Shown here: piece by piece, positions 26,482 to 39,010 of the stretch
How positions within the stretch are numbered: the stretch's first letter is position 1
Layout of the letters: every line of letters starts with the position of its first letter
From: Nageia nagi
Lineage: Eukaryota > Pinophyta
NCBI GenBank assembly: GCA_050084985.1
Contig: JBITNC010000001.1
Span: 155,434,001-155,498,000 of the forward strand
Direction: 5' to 3'
DNA length: 64,000 bases
Notes under the pieces: generated by a model
The model's input: only the letters and a program-made list of their open reading frames with translations
Told to the model about the DNA's origin: nothing
Databases searched by the model: none
Position numbers and translations under genes: made by a program

Positions 26482-26882
26482 GAGCACAATAATCCGATAT
26501 CTCCAATGCTAGACAACTATGGAACCACGGCATAGATTCACCCCCTCAGACCTCAAATCCTCTCCACTGAAGGAGCTCTCCTTGAACTCTGGCTAACCAA
26601 CTAAACGGTAGAAGTAAACCCTCGGAATGCCATCGGATTGGTAAAGGTGCTCCACCAATGCCATAGATAATCAGAATCCCAACACCTAACTACCCTCTAG
26701 ATGCTCGGGCTAGGAATGGAATGCTTAGCAGCGCTAAGACTTTGTGTCCGAAGGACTATAGCAAAAGTAATGATCAATAATGGCTCTCCAGTAATGAATA
26801 TCCAATGCCTATTTATATATTTCTTGTGTCCGGATCTCACCTAGGAGCCATCTCAAGCCCATCTAATCCAATGTCGGGTATT
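26057..26882 (-). mobile_element. Gypsy LTR, partial, inverted relative to its neighbour
   Basis: The minus strand ends GATCATCA at about 26057 and resembles the plus LTR at 27330-28157 throughout (GATGGCATT-CGAGG, GGTGGAGCACC, AACGTTGG). It stops abruptly at the poly-G tract, at a point matching about 27325-27345 in the plus LTR, so its U3 is missing. Confidence 0.75.
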
Positions 26883-26914
26883 GGGGGGGTGGGGGGGGGG
26901 GGGGGCGGGGGGGG
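26883..26914 (+). repeat. Poly-G tract, G-quadruplex capable
   Basis: G7-T-G15-C-G8 at the junction of two head-to-head LTRs. It could form quadruplexes and is a typical site of replication slippage or assembly error. Confidence 0.9.
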
Positions 26915-26924
26915 TCATGATCAC

Positions 26925-28157
26925 TGAGATGTCCCCCTTGTACTTTTAGTGGGACTAGTATGGTCATCTTGTACTAAATCTATTTGATGTATTTGCATTT
27001 ACCTTGTTGTAACTTAGGATGGAGTTTAATGGGTCATGTGGACCCCACTGTGAGCCCCAAGTGGGATGTCTCCCTCCTGAATAGTAGATTAGGCGTGTTT
27101 TGCATTGGAGATCCTGGATTGTGGGAATCCCAAGGTATGTTTATGCATTTGTGAGTTGGACGGCTACCAGCATGCTAGCGCCACATTAGGGAGGGCCCCA
27201 TACCCCCACATTGGCTCTTGAGGACACCAGGATCCCCACGTTGGCACTCTAAGTGCTAGGGACCCCACGTTGGCACTTTAAGTGGTCATGACCCCCACAT
27301 TGGCACTTTAAGTGATTGGGCCCCCCAAATACCCAACGTTGGATTAGATGGGCCTAGGATGACTCCTAGGTGAGCTTCGAACACGAGCAATGTATAAATA
27401 GATGTTGGAGCTTCAATATTGGACAGCTATTGATTATTATTACTTTTACTACAGACCTTCGAGCACAAGTCTTAGCGACGCTAACCAATCTATTCCTAGG
27501 CGGAGCATCTAGAGGGTAGTCAAGCAGTGGGATCCTGATTATCTATGGCATAGGTGGAGCACCTTGCCCATCCGATGGCATTTCGAGGATTTACTTCTAC
27601 CTTCGGTGGTTCACCAGGTGTCAAGGAGGGCTCCTTCAGTGGAGAGGATTTGGGATCTGAGGTAGTAGGTCTATCCCATGGTCCTACAGTTGTCCAGTGT
27701 TGAAGAGATCGGATTGTTGTGCCCTAGTTGGCTCCCAGAAGGCTAACGACTACCTATTAAGGCTTGGTATTGTAATGTATTCATTGCATATCATTTACAT
27801 ACGGCCAAAGGGCTTCGGATCTCATTTATATGTTGTGTTCTATACTTGTGCATGCGTTGGATTGCTTCTTCTTCATTGTATATGTATGAGCCAATCGTTT
27901 GCATTTTGATGTATTGATCATTGTTGTATGCTTGCAAATGCTATACATTGGCATAGAAATGTATTAGATATTGGATCTTGCATGTTATACTTAGACGTTG
28001 ATATTTTGGGTATCTGAATGTTGAATGTGAATGCCCTAACCCTAACGTTGCATGCATGTGGGTTTGATTGTATGTTTGTGGATGCCCTAGACCTGACGTT
28101 AGGGTTTGATGGTCCAGTATTGCTAGTTTGTGTTGGAATTAATTTTGGATCATCACA
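26925..28157 (+). mobile_element. Ty3/gypsy 5' LTR (L4)
   Basis: About 1.2 kb. It starts near GAGATGTCCCCC just after the poly-G tract, contains the conserved GTGGGATGTCTCCCTCC block near 27061, and ends GGATCATCACA at 28157, followed by AG and a perfect primer-binding site. The first bases (expected TGTGACATCC) seem altered. Confidence 0.75.
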
Positions 28158-28159
28158 AG

Positions 28160-28171
28160 TGGTATCAGAGC
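28160..28171 (+). other. Primer-binding site of gypsy element L4
   Basis: TGGTATCAGAGC, complementary to the 3' end of plant initiator Met-tRNA, two bases after the LTR end. Confidence 0.85.
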
Positions 28172-28189
28172 TTGGATCTAGCCAGCCTA

Positions 28190-30340
28190 CGCATGAAACC
28201 CAGAATCCACCGCTACTATACTAGATCAGGCAGGAGAGAGATGGCATCTTCTAGAAAGAGCGGCAGACCTGAGGAAGCAGCAAAGAGAGTCGTCCAGGAT
28301 GAGAAGAGATGGAAATGTATGAATGGGCCGCTAGATGAGAGGGTTTCTGGAGATGAGGGAGATGCGCAGGGGGCATAAGGAGACAGACAGAGGACGGATC
28401 AATGGAGAAACCCTACTCCAATTCGGGGATCCACTCCTGAACGAAAGTTTGATGAGCTGATATATGTTATTCACAACATGACTGGGGTCATGTCTTCTAT
28501 GCACCGACAGATGTCCAAACATTGGGGAGACTCTGAGGAGCCAGAGAAGAGCATATCACCATTACGGCATGCCAGAGATGAGCCGAGTGCACAGCGCCAT
28601 GTCCAGGATGACAGGGAGCGTCCACGACTGGCCAATGATGAGAGGGAGCACCCACGACTGGCTAGGGAAGAAAAGGAGCAGCCATATTGGGGTAGGACTA
28701 AGGAGGAGCACCCACATCTGGCCAAAGATGACCAGGACACCCCACGTCTAGCTAGGGGAGGTAGAGAGACCCCACATTTGGCTAGAGGAGGCAGAGATGA
28801 TTGGACCGAGGAGGATCGGTCTAACTGAGAGCATAGCCTGAGGAGATCGAGCAGCTTGAGGGATAAAGAATCCACCCATCATGGATCATTGGGGCAAGCA
28901 GAGGCCACATTCCTAAGATCTCACTCACACAGAGCACCCCATGGTACAAATCCTCACCTAGAAAGATTCCTGGAGGAGGATGTTGGCAGAGTAGAGAAGC
29001 AACCGATGATTCCAAAGCCATCTAGACCCATGTTTGTGCAAAAGGTATGGGAGGCTTCGAAGAGCAAGGTGCCTAGTCCATTGGAGCTGAACCAGATCTT
29101 CAAAGAGTACTCCATGTTGGATCCGGGTTAGAGGAGAGACATCAACTTCAATGGCTGTCTTGAGCTCTTGGGGTTGAAGGGTAACAGTGCACATGGCCCA
29201 CGGCATTCAGGGATTCAGTGGGAGGAGAAGAAGGATCTGCAGCACAAGACCAATAAGATGCAAGTTCCCATGTACAAGGGCAAGAAGATGACTGCTAGGG
29301 CATGGTTGCATCAATTGCAGACATACTTCACTCTAAACCCTAGCATGGTGGAGGAGGATGCGATTCACTTTGCATCATTGCATTTGGAGGGTGACGCCCT
29401 AGAGTGATGGCAGCATGGTGTGATCAACTAAGGGTACTCACTCATCACCTCATTCGATGAGTTTGCCAGGAGGTTGGCAAAGAGGTTTGACCGAAAGAAG
29501 GAGAATGACTACTTCCGAGATTTGACAGCTATGAGATAGTTAGGAGCAGTGGAAGAATTTGTGACGGAGTTCCAGAGGATAGCTGTCATGATCCATCACA
29601 TTCCGGGGGAAAGGTTGGCTTTCCTCTTCATTGAAGGATTGACAAAGCTGTTGAGAGGGATGGTCAAGGTGTCCTCTCCTAAGAGCCTTAACGATGCTAT
29701 CCGAACAACCTATGACTTGGAGCCCACTGTGAAATCCTATAGGGAAGGACCAATTACCAAGGGGTTGGCTAACCGAAAGCTGTTTGATGAAGGGCCTAGC
29801 AAGGCCAAGACACTTCCTCCATCTAGGCCAGATCAGTTGGATGCAGCGAAGGAAGCTGAGGGAAAAGAGCAAGTGCTTCTACTGCAAGAAGACTTGGGAG
29901 CCTAGGCACCGTTGTTTGGGGAAAGGACAAGTGCACTACATTGAGGTGTTTTCGGAGGAGTCGGAGGACTCAGACTTGGAGTTAGGAGTTGATGTAGAGG
30001 ATGCAGGGTCCCCACAAGTGGAGGGCACTCTTGGGAGCATGATTGCTTCACTCCATGGAGTGAAGAAGTACCTGACTCTGAAAATTGTGGGACAATCGGG
30101 TGGACAAGATGTGATGGTGTTGGTAGATCCTGGAGCATCCCACTACGTCATTGATGCTGATTTTGCAGAACGGACGAGCTTGAAGACCAAGGCGTTTGAG
30201 GGGTTTTGAGTTTCCAATGCCAATGGGAAACTCACCTTCGTTGATCACATTGTGGAGCGGTTTGGAGTGAGGTTGCAGAGCTATGTGGTGAGAGAGGACT
30301 TCTACATCTTCCCTTTGAAGGAGCATCCTCACATCTATTG
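28190..30340 (+). pseudogene. Ty3/gypsy gag and protease (broken, 3' truncated)
   Basis: Gag begins with the MKPRIHRYYTRSG region at 28190. A charged segment at 28590-28800 has a degenerate ~12-residue repeat ((E/D)HPRLA--). The retrotransposon gag domain lies at 29250-29720 (PMYKGKKMTARAWLHQLQTY, FTLNP, FDEFARRLAKRF, FVTEFQRIAVMI). A zinc knuckle CFYCKKTWEPRHRC is at about 29870-29915. A protease active site VDPGASHYVI is at 30123-30152, with D-P-G in place of D-S/T-G. At least five stops and one frameshift (near 29840) break it. RT and integrase are missing; T2 sequence starts at about 30341. Confidence 0.85.
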
Positions 30341-32098
30341 TGCCTACACAACACCACCCCAAAAATTTTGCATTTCAAGGACCCTCAAGAAACATAAAGG
30401 AAGAAAAGATTGCATGAAATCTATCTAAAAAGATGTATACCTTTCAGAGGATGTTGGAAACATGTCTAGTTTGCATTTTCGCAGCAGTAGTGTCATTTCT
30501 CATGTACTTTTCTCCTGTCACATGTTTACCATAGAGTGCTTTTGCACCTCCTTTCAACCATGCGACCATGCAACCTTGTCTTTGTTGTTTACATCATTCA
30601 GCTTGAAGGGCTTCTGAGGGCCTCCCTTTTTGCATTTCACCCATCTTGCATGTTGTTTGTCATCATGTTGTCAAAAAATGCAGGAAAAGGGCATTTTTCA
30701 ACCTATCGCATGTTTTTGAGGGAGTCCTTTTGCACCCTCTGGAGAAGGTGCGACTAGGCTGGGTTTCATCTCATACTTAACATTTGTTTGTCCCTCTCTG
30801 ATGTCGCATGCATTCAATTGAGTCCTTTTGCACTCCTCTCAAAGGATGCGACCATTGTTTCAGACTTAGCATCATTTTTGAAGATGACGCATGCATTGGA
30901 GCGAGTCCTTTTGCACTCCTCAAGAACCATGCGACCAGGAATTTCAGACTTAGCATATTTTTGAAGCCTAAAAAGTTGTCGCATACATTTCATTAAGTCC
31001 TTTTGCACTCCTCTCAAAGGGTGCGACCAGCTTGGAGAACACTTAGCCAAATTTCGGAGCCTCAAGGCTTGTCGCAAGGATGGAGATGAGTCCTTTTGCA
31101 CTCATCCAAAACCATGCGAATAGGGAAAACAGAAGGAAATAAGCTAAGTGTTGGACGTTAGTGACAAGTGGAAGCCCATGCATTGGACCCCATCCTATGC
31201 CTATCCCATGGTGACATGTGTCCCACCTTGAAGGCTATAAAAGGGAAGTCACCCCCCTTCATTTCAGTTTGCAAAATTGGGGAGGGCCAGAGCGTGGGGA
31301 GATAGGAGAAAAAAAAAAAGCACCCCTTCTTGGACGTGCGACCAAGGACATCCTACACCTTTTTCGAAGTTTTGTTCAAAGATTTAGACCTTGGGAAGCA
31401 TGCCAAGAGCTGGGCACAAGGATTGAGCACCCGTCTAGAAGGATGCGACAAGGGTGATAAGAGCTCAAGTATGTTGGAAAATTGGCTAAATCCCCTGGTC
31501 CCACTTTCTAGTCCCACCATTCCTATCTAGTCCTTTTGCACCTCCCACCATGCATGCGACCTTGTTTGTAAACTATTGATTGGACCTCTTTGGCAAGCTG
31601 GTAAGAGACTAGATAGGAATCACCCTCTCCTTGAGCGTTTCATACCTCATTTTCATCCCTCTTCTTGGTCACATCATTTTCCATACATGCTTTAGCATCC
31701 ATCCCAAAACGTGTGACCAAGGAAGGAACATTAGAAGACATTGCACTAATTTCAAGGCATGGTCACATCATTTTTCATGCATGATCAAGCACCCACTCCG
31801 GAACGTGCAACCAAGATAAAAGGGAGATTCAGGGACATTGTACATCCAGTTAGCCTCTTTTGGCTAAGGCATTTCAAATTCACCCTTAGACCTAGAAGCA
31901 TCATTTTTTATGCATGCTTGAGGCACTCATTCAAAAACATGTGACCAACTTTTGAGTGAAGAATGTTGTTCAAAAAAGCCTAAGTGCCCCTAGGTCCAAT
32001 CGCATGCTTTCCTGGCTATGCTTCTACACTCATTCATAACTATGCGCCTAGACTAGTCAAACATCTGAAGTTGAGGAAAGAGTAGGGTAGTGTCCTCC
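30341..32098 (+). mobile_element. T2 element leader with an array of hairpin-forming repeats
   Basis: A noncoding leader ahead of the T2 ORF. AGTCCTTTTGCACTC recurs at 30821, 30904, 30996 and 31089 (83-93 bp apart), with looser copies near 30535, 30723 and 31528. Each unit is flanked by inverted arms: GTCGCAT/ATGCGAC (30803/30846), CGCATG/CATGCG (30888/30928), GTCGCA/TGCGAC (30978/31022). Further on, GGTCACA/TGTGACC (31667/31712) and GGTCACA/TGCAACC (31761/31806) keep the fold with changed bases. No ORF of note. Confidence 0.6.
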
Positions 32099-34985
32099 AT
32101 GGCTTCAAGCACCAAAGTACCTTCTTTGAAGGCCAAGAAGACCTAGAGCCAGTTATTCGAGGGGCATGTGACTAAAAACTAGATGACTTGACTTTTGAGG
32201 GAGAGTTTGATAGAGTTTCAGCCGAAGAGTAGACCAGAGCTCCCCGAGGCCAAATTTAAGCGGAAATATATCTTTGTTGGTGACACTAATTGGGGTCAAT
32301 TATGACCTTGGCCTCTACAACCTCTCTCAACAAGGACCTATCTAGGGAACTTATCCACACATGCCGCTTATTCAATGCCACCATGATACCGTTTGCAGTA
32401 CCATTTCCCGACTTGTGCAGTGAAGTGGCAAAGAAGTGTGATTTCAACAAGAGAGTGCTACGGGATATGGAGGGCAATGTAATCATGGACTTCACCCCTG
32501 TTGGTATTGAAGCAGCTTTTGGCTGGAAACATTATGGAGATGACCATACATTGGTACATTCAGAGGAGTTTCATGACTCCACTTCCCCGCTTGGAGACTA
32601 TATTAGACCTTGATTGCTTGAGGAATTTCAGAACCTTCAAGGGCAAAGGTTGATCAATGCGTGAAAAGAAGAATTTCTACCAGTGGTGGCAAAATTGATC
32701 ACCTTATTATCAAGAGTAACCAGTCAAGAGAGTGATGCCAAGTACCGAAGGGAGTTCATAGGATTTATGGCTGCAATCAGTTCAGGGAGGTCCATTCGAT
32801 GGGCAAGGGTTATCAATGATGCCCTGCACTACCAGTTGTCTTTGTTTGGCTCCTCAAAGAGATTTTACATGAACTCTTACCTGGTATACCTGTTACTACA
32901 CGACAAGGTCAGATCCAAGGAGCTGGCTGATGAGAGGTAGTTGAGAGAGAAGAACACCCCCATGTGGAGGGCATACCAGCAATGGTGGTGCCAAAATAAA
33001 TTTGAGTATTTTTATCAAAAAATTGACGCTTGGGAATATGATATCTACAAGGATATCAAGGAAGATTCTGTGGTGAAGAGGGTTTATGATGCTGCTATCC
33101 AGGCTATTCGCATGCATGCAAACCTTTTTCTGCAAGACGCTGACTTCACCTACATCAAAGTTTATGGCTTGAAGGAACAACCCATGCTCCTGCCTAGATA
33201 TGTCAACGACAGGTTGGTCCTCATGGAGTTTGCTAGGCAACTCTTGTTCCTAAAGGAGAAGGTCTGGAAGAAGAAAAACACCATCATCAACTTGCCTATT
33301 TCTATATCTGGATATGTGTGCCAAACTTGGGTGGAGGTAACACACATGCGAGAGGAGCTACAGCAATATAACTTCTTCAGGGAAGTTGCTGCTAGGAACT
33401 ATGATCCCAAGGGGATGATTGCCCGTTTCTATGACACTGCTTTTCATCGGCCCATTCCATTTCCTCACAAGTCTTTGGGGGTTGAAGAAAGGTATAGGAA
33501 TGTGTAGGACAAAGGGGAAATTGCGCTCATCATAGCTCATTTGAGTAAAAAGAAGGCTACCCTTCAGGTAGAAAAGCCTCCTTAAAGGCCTCAAACTATC
33601 AAACCCCGATCTAAGGAGGCCACTTTGAAGATCAAATCTCCTACCCACACAACATCCTCACCAAAAGAGAAGCCCTTGCTTTCTGCAGGAAAAAGGAAAG
33701 AGGCCTCGAGAGAGCCCCTTCCAGAGCCCAACAAGCGTAGTGTGTTGGAAGCTGACCTTAAAGATGTTGGGTGTTGTGCTCTCCCTTAAGATATGCTAGA
33801 CGATGTGATAAACACAGCATGTGGGAGTGACTCTCCCATGGAAGCGATTCCTTCCAAATCGACCCATTCTCCTAGACAAAGAGGGAAAGTTCCCCCTTTA
33901 CAGCAAAGTTCTAGTAGCTCCAAGAGCTCTTCCTCTTCTTCCGATGAAGAAGCTGATGGAAACCCTAACCGACTCTGCAGAAGAGTCAGAGAGCCAGAGA
34001 AAAGAAGAAGAGGGAGGTGATGCCAACGCTGCCCATTCACCTCAACCAGAAGACATAGCCATTGGTGCTTCAGCACCTGATGAGACGGAAGTAGAAACCA
34101 TCCCGGAAGAGGAGATAGTGGATGTAGGCACTTATGATGATGACGTCCAGATACTTGGACAAAAGTGCGCTAGAGAGGTGGCTGCCTCCAAATCCTCTCC
34201 TGCCGAACCCAGGAAAAGGTCTCCCTTGCGTAAAACCTCTACTAAGAGGAATCATGATAAATCTCTCCAGCTCCAAAATACAGGCATATCTCTAGGTAGT
34301 AATGGAGGAGATGAAGAGGACGAAGGAGAGACAAAAGAACAGAAGAAGAGGAGGCAGGAAGAGCATCAAGGCAAGATGGCAGTGGTTCCAACTACCCTAG
34401 CAAAGGAGGCCAAGAAAGTTGATAAAGGAAGGTTGTTAATTTAAAGGTTTCCCCCTCGACCAGCGATAGAACATCCAGATCTTGATCTAGATGCATGCCT
34501 TAGAGCCCTCAACGTGAGTACGGCTCACGATGAAGATATAGACCAAGACTTGCGGTCTGAGGATGAGGAAGAACTTTCGGATGGGGAGAAAATTCGAAGG
34601 GTGGACACTTTTGTCTCCACCTCTCGAAAGGAGATCTCTATCAACCATTGCTACTCCAAGGAGAAGCATCCTTAGAGGGTCGAGGACTATCTTATCGAAA
34701 CTTTCAAGACAATCAAACTGGGGTTAACGGCCAGGAAACACATTGTTACCCAGAATGCTGTAGTCATGGAACAGGAAGGCTATGAAGCTAAAAGGGAAGA
34801 GAAGAAATTAAAGAAGGAGCTCATAGCCAATCGAAAAATTATAAAGGAGTTCCAAAAAATCAGCACCACTCCCTTACATTTGCAAAAACAAACTTACTTC
34901 CATGAGGGGTGAGAACTCATGAAGGAGCAGCTCAAGAATAAGATGGTGGAGACCGTCGAGAGATTGTTTTCACGCATTTACAATA
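32099..34985 (+). pseudogene. T2 accessory protein, homologue of the Tat-element accessory ORFs (broken)
   Basis: This is the best copy of the family outside the Tat element. From ATG 32099 (MASSTKVPSLKAKK), one main frame runs 32290-34020 with about six stops, then a second frame to 34985. Order: FAVPFPDLCSEV; RDMEGNVIMDFTPVGIEAAFG; SDAKYRREFIGFM and GRSIRWARVIND; MNSYLVYLLLHDK; TPMWRAYQQWW; TYIKVYGLKEQPMLLPRYV (about 33150-33205). After that comes an acidic, Ser-rich, basic-patch region (33880-34400), then a Lys/Glu-rich, probably coiled-coil end (34700-34970). The layout (globular part, disordered part, coiled coil) parallels the three ORFs at 43226-39787. Function unknown; no gag or pol is adjacent. 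It is cut at 34997 by LTR X. Confidence 0.65.
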
Positions 34986-34996
34986 GCCAAGGGCGT

Positions 34997-36082
34997 TGAT
35001 ATCAGGGATCTCAGAGCTCAGATTACTACTCACCTTGCCAAACACAAGAAAATAACACACAAACAGAATCTGAAACTAATGATTTTTATTTTGTTTTTCT
35101 CCACAAAAAACTCTTACTGCAAATATAACTGAAAAATAACAATATAAAGAGACAAACCACGATAACTCTACAAGTGGCAAAACACTTCTCCAATAGGCTA
35201 AGCGTCTAATTACAAGGATTGATCTGCATTTTTACTCCTTCAAACAACCTCCTGACTATCCCAAAGAGGGACATCTGGGTACTAGGACTGGTTTTAACAC
35301 TTCTAAGCTGCGAAATGGCCCTCCTAGGGCTGACATCACACCTTGCTAGTCTGATCTATCTAAATCACTACTCAAAACCCTGCTAACTTGCCCTTCAATA
35401 GGCAGATCTGCTCTTTTGCTCCAGCTATACTTCACAATATATGCCCAAATCAAACCCTAATATGGATTTGGCAGATCCAATGGGTAGATAGCTAGTTGGC
35501 CTAGCCTCCACTGGAATTGATCCAATGGGAACCCGAAACCTCTGAGAAACACTTGCAACAATTTTCGAGAGCCCAAAAATACTAAGCATTCTCCAATCCA
35601 ATTTTCCAAAACATCAGCCACACCAAATGAAGCCTTAAAACACTTTTATACCTCACATCCTATAATGAGAATAAATCTCAGCCTTAAATTTAACTATGGA
35701 GGGTTGAGATTAGATCCTATACTCATAAGATCCTATGGCTATGATATAATCTCATGTTGAGATCATTTAAAGTCACTTAAGTCACCTGGGACCCACACAA
35801 TGAAGAAATAAAAGAAATAATAATAATAATAACTTTCAAAAATATCACTTTACCAAATGTATATAATATAGCTTTGTTTTTTACACAAAAACCCTCCTAA
35901 CACCTTTACTAGCTCTACTAACCCATATACTAACAAGACTAACACATATTTTGACAATAAAACATAACAAACACTCCCAAATAACCCCTCAAGGGTAGTT
36001 GTCTCTCTCCTAGGGTTTACAATGACTCCAAAATTAAAAAAACACATTATATACAAGGCTGGAAAATATTTGAAACATTACA
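34997..36082 (-). mobile_element. LTR of element X (3' LTR)
   Basis: 1,086 bp. The minus strand starts TGTAATGTTTCAAATATTTT at 36082 and ends CCTGATATCA at 34997 (TG..CA). Just upstream (minus) is CTGGAGGGGCAT, a polypurine tract, so this is a 3' LTR. The first ~145 bp recur at 52779-52923. Confidence 0.75.
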
Positions 36083-38242
36083 AGTATGCCCCTCCAGAAT
36101 TGCTTGTCCCAAGCAATGCCAATACCAACTCAATATCACCAAGTTCGAACCAATTGTAATGAACTAATTTGGCCTCAAAGAAAATCCACCATGCTTTTGT
36201 TGTGCTACTCTAACTGAAAATCCATCATACCAAGGCAGCGCCGCCTTCTCCTTAGTATCCCTAATGTCAATAGTAAACAGGAGTGCAAAGAATTTCATCA
36301 TGCCAAGGTATGATCCAAACCCTTGATGCCAAACAAGGAACCCAAAGAATAGCATGACGAACGAATGTTTCCTTAAGAGCACATTCCAAAGTTGTCTCCA
36401 AACTATCCCAAAGTTGCCCCAAAACTGTCCCAATTCTGAACAGATGCTAGAACTGACCTGTAATAGTCCCAATGTCATACATATCAGACCTGATTTAGTG
36501 AAAATCAGACCTGATTTCATTTCCCCAACCATGTCCCAAGCCTGTACTGTATCTAAACTCATTTCCCCTTCATACCCCAAATCCAAACCAACAGTAATGA
36601 TGAATATGTTCATACCAGAGCAACTGGAAAGGGGACATGAATCAACAAACTTTGGCATTTACCCAACAGTAGTCCCATCTTTTATTATACCCAAACCATA
36701 AATGCAATTCCCCAATTCATGTAGGGCAGTAAACTCTCTTCCTAACAATCTACAACTATGAACAATATCAACAAGCTCATCAATCAACTCACAATCCTCA
36801 TACAACATCCTTTCCATTGTGCCAAAACTGGGCTGAAAGTACGAGTCAAAGGCTGAAATGTGTCCTCCAAAGTATGGTTAAACCAGCCAAATGGATGCAC
36901 CATCGTAGCCCAACTCTCCCTAGTGAGATCATGGGAACAAGTCACAAATGAAACCTGCTAACTCACCAATCTTCTTCTTCACATTATGCCCAATTCTGAT
37001 TTTCCTAGGAAAAACAGTCCCATTCATCATGGAAATGTCCCCTTACACCAACTAGTACTTGTAAACTTGGCCCTCAGGCCAACCCCAGCCCAAAAAAGAA
37101 ATTCATGTGGTGTATTAGCCTTTCTCATCAAACAAAGGGAACTCAGACCCATTACTGTATGCAGTCCTTACTATCCCCAAATCAGCCTTCAAAATTGTGG
37201 CAACGGTCCTCCCTTTCTTTTTGGAAAACACAATAGTCATTATGACGTCTAACACAGCCTTTGGTGATCTAAAATCAGTCTCACAACTCATAGCAGCAGC
37301 CCTTTTCGCTAACACAGAATTTTTCCACACTTTGTCTTCAAAAATAGGCACAAATGCAACCCAAAAATGTGTAGAAAGTACAGTTCATGAAGTCTCCATT
37401 GGTGTCTTAACAACAGCCTCAAACACAGTCCAAAAAATTGGATCAAAATCAGCTCCAAGCAAGATTGAATCTGATTTGACTCCGAGATCATGTTCTTCAG
37501 CATCAGCTACCTAATGTGGCAAAGCAATTACCTCATCAACAATTTTGGATTTCAATTCCTCTTCCTCGAAAATCAGGCATCTTCTTCTATTGATATTTGT
37601 CCATCAACTTTTGCTCCAAGAACCACATCTGATTTTTTCTTGACATTTTCTTGCTTCTATTCCATTGCTAACACTTTCTCTGCAACAATGTATGATAATT
37701 CTTCATGTTGTTCGTCCAAAGTTGGACAGAGGATAGTAAGTTGTTCACTCATGCTTGTGATTTGTGGCTAAATTGCAACATTGATTTTAAATTCACTGTT
37801 TGCATCCTCTTGTACTTCACTTTTTGTGACATATTCTTCCACTGTTGATGTATTAATGATATCATTGGTCATGATATCTTCATGTTGTTTTTCAGTTTTT
37901 TTCCTCCTTTTGTTGCTGCCCCAATGCTATTTGTGTATATCTCAGCTCTTCAAGTGCAGATCTAAGCTCCTCATGCGCAAATCTAGGCTTTCCAAGCATA
38001 GATCTAGTTGGTTCGGATCTAGATCTCATTGTATGTGGCCTCCAATCTCTTCTTTTATCACCCTCACATGGTTTTCTTTTGGTTTACAGATTTACATATC
38101 CATCAAACCCTACTCTTTCCTAAAAACTTTTTAAAAAATCTTTTCCAAAGTGTTGTCATCTCCTTCCTAGTAACATATGTGGGATCCAACTTCTTCATTA
38201 GGGCATCCACCTCTTCAATTAGGGCATCCAATTCTGAAACTT
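36083..38242 (-). mobile_element. Internal region of element X, no recognisable pol
   Basis: Runs from the polypurine tract (36084-36100) up to the Tat-like element's LTR. Near 38030-37900 the minus strand reads RSRSEPTRSMLGKPR and EELRSALEELRYTQ, possibly a remnant of gag or a coiled coil. Other ORFs are short and unrecognised. X therefore looks like a non-autonomous LTR element; the Tat-like element at 38243-52776 separates it from its partial 5' LTR. Confidence 0.5.
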
Positions 38243-38769
38243 TGATTAGGATTGTGTAATATATGCACCATGAACAATCTTAACCAAAGTAAATCAAGAA
38301 CAGACTATGGTGACAGTCTGATCTCCGGAGAAGGCCGGTTCCTTATACATTGGGTGTAGGAGAAGTAACGGGAAAGAAAATAAAAGGAGTAGAGTGCGAG
38401 GAATTTAAGCAAAAGGCTTAGGGTAACAAGAGAGAAAGCAAAGGTGAATCACTAGTTCAGCGCGGGCTTTCACAGAGTGTGAAACCTTGGTCTGAATCTA
38501 GTGTAGCAGCTACGGTACAAGCTCTCACTCTCTAATAGTTTCCCAGCTTTACTCTACCATATATGCAGACACAGTTATACTAACAGCTCGCAATTATCAT
38601 TCAGGAAACACGCCAAGCTGCCACAATGTAACCTAATTAAGAATAACAATTACGAGTGCTAGACAAGAAAGGTCAAGATGGTATCATATTATCGATAAAA
38701 ACTACAAGTCTTCGAGAACAAATGTAAAGAGCAATACTAGGGCTTCCGACCCTTTTTCCACTTTATTTT

Positions 38770-38782
38770 CATATACTTATAC
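38770..38782 (-). promoter_or_regulatory. TATA-like core promoter in LTR-A
   Basis: GTATAAGTATATG on the minus strand. The equivalent in LTR-B (50467-50480) is GTATAAATATATGC, a better TATA box, and LTR-C (51847-51859) matches LTR-A. Transcription would run toward lower coordinates. Confidence 0.55.
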
Positions 38783-39010
38783 TGAAAAAATAACAGTTAC
38801 AAAAAATGAAAACCGAATTGTTACAAAAAACGGCCTCAAGATTCTGGCCACTTATAACTATCATCATCTATATATGCCGCTTGTCCGAATGTTACAGAAC
38901 TGAGGAGGTCATGGAAGGTAACGTTTCTCCAGAACTAAGATTCTGCCTTGCGCAGGTATCGATTCCTCTAGGACCTATTTCTTGCCAAAATATGACTATC
39001 TTTTCCCTTG

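Noticed and set aside
28160-28171. Possible tRNA gene from Met-tRNA-like sequence
   Set aside because: Only the 12 bases complementary to a tRNA 3' end are present; it is a primer-binding site. No tRNA cloverleaf was noticed elsewhere in the window, though no systematic scan was possible.
36164-36658. 164-codon minus ORF in element X
   Set aside because: Composition is not protein-like and no motif was recognised; probably chance in a noncoding internal region.
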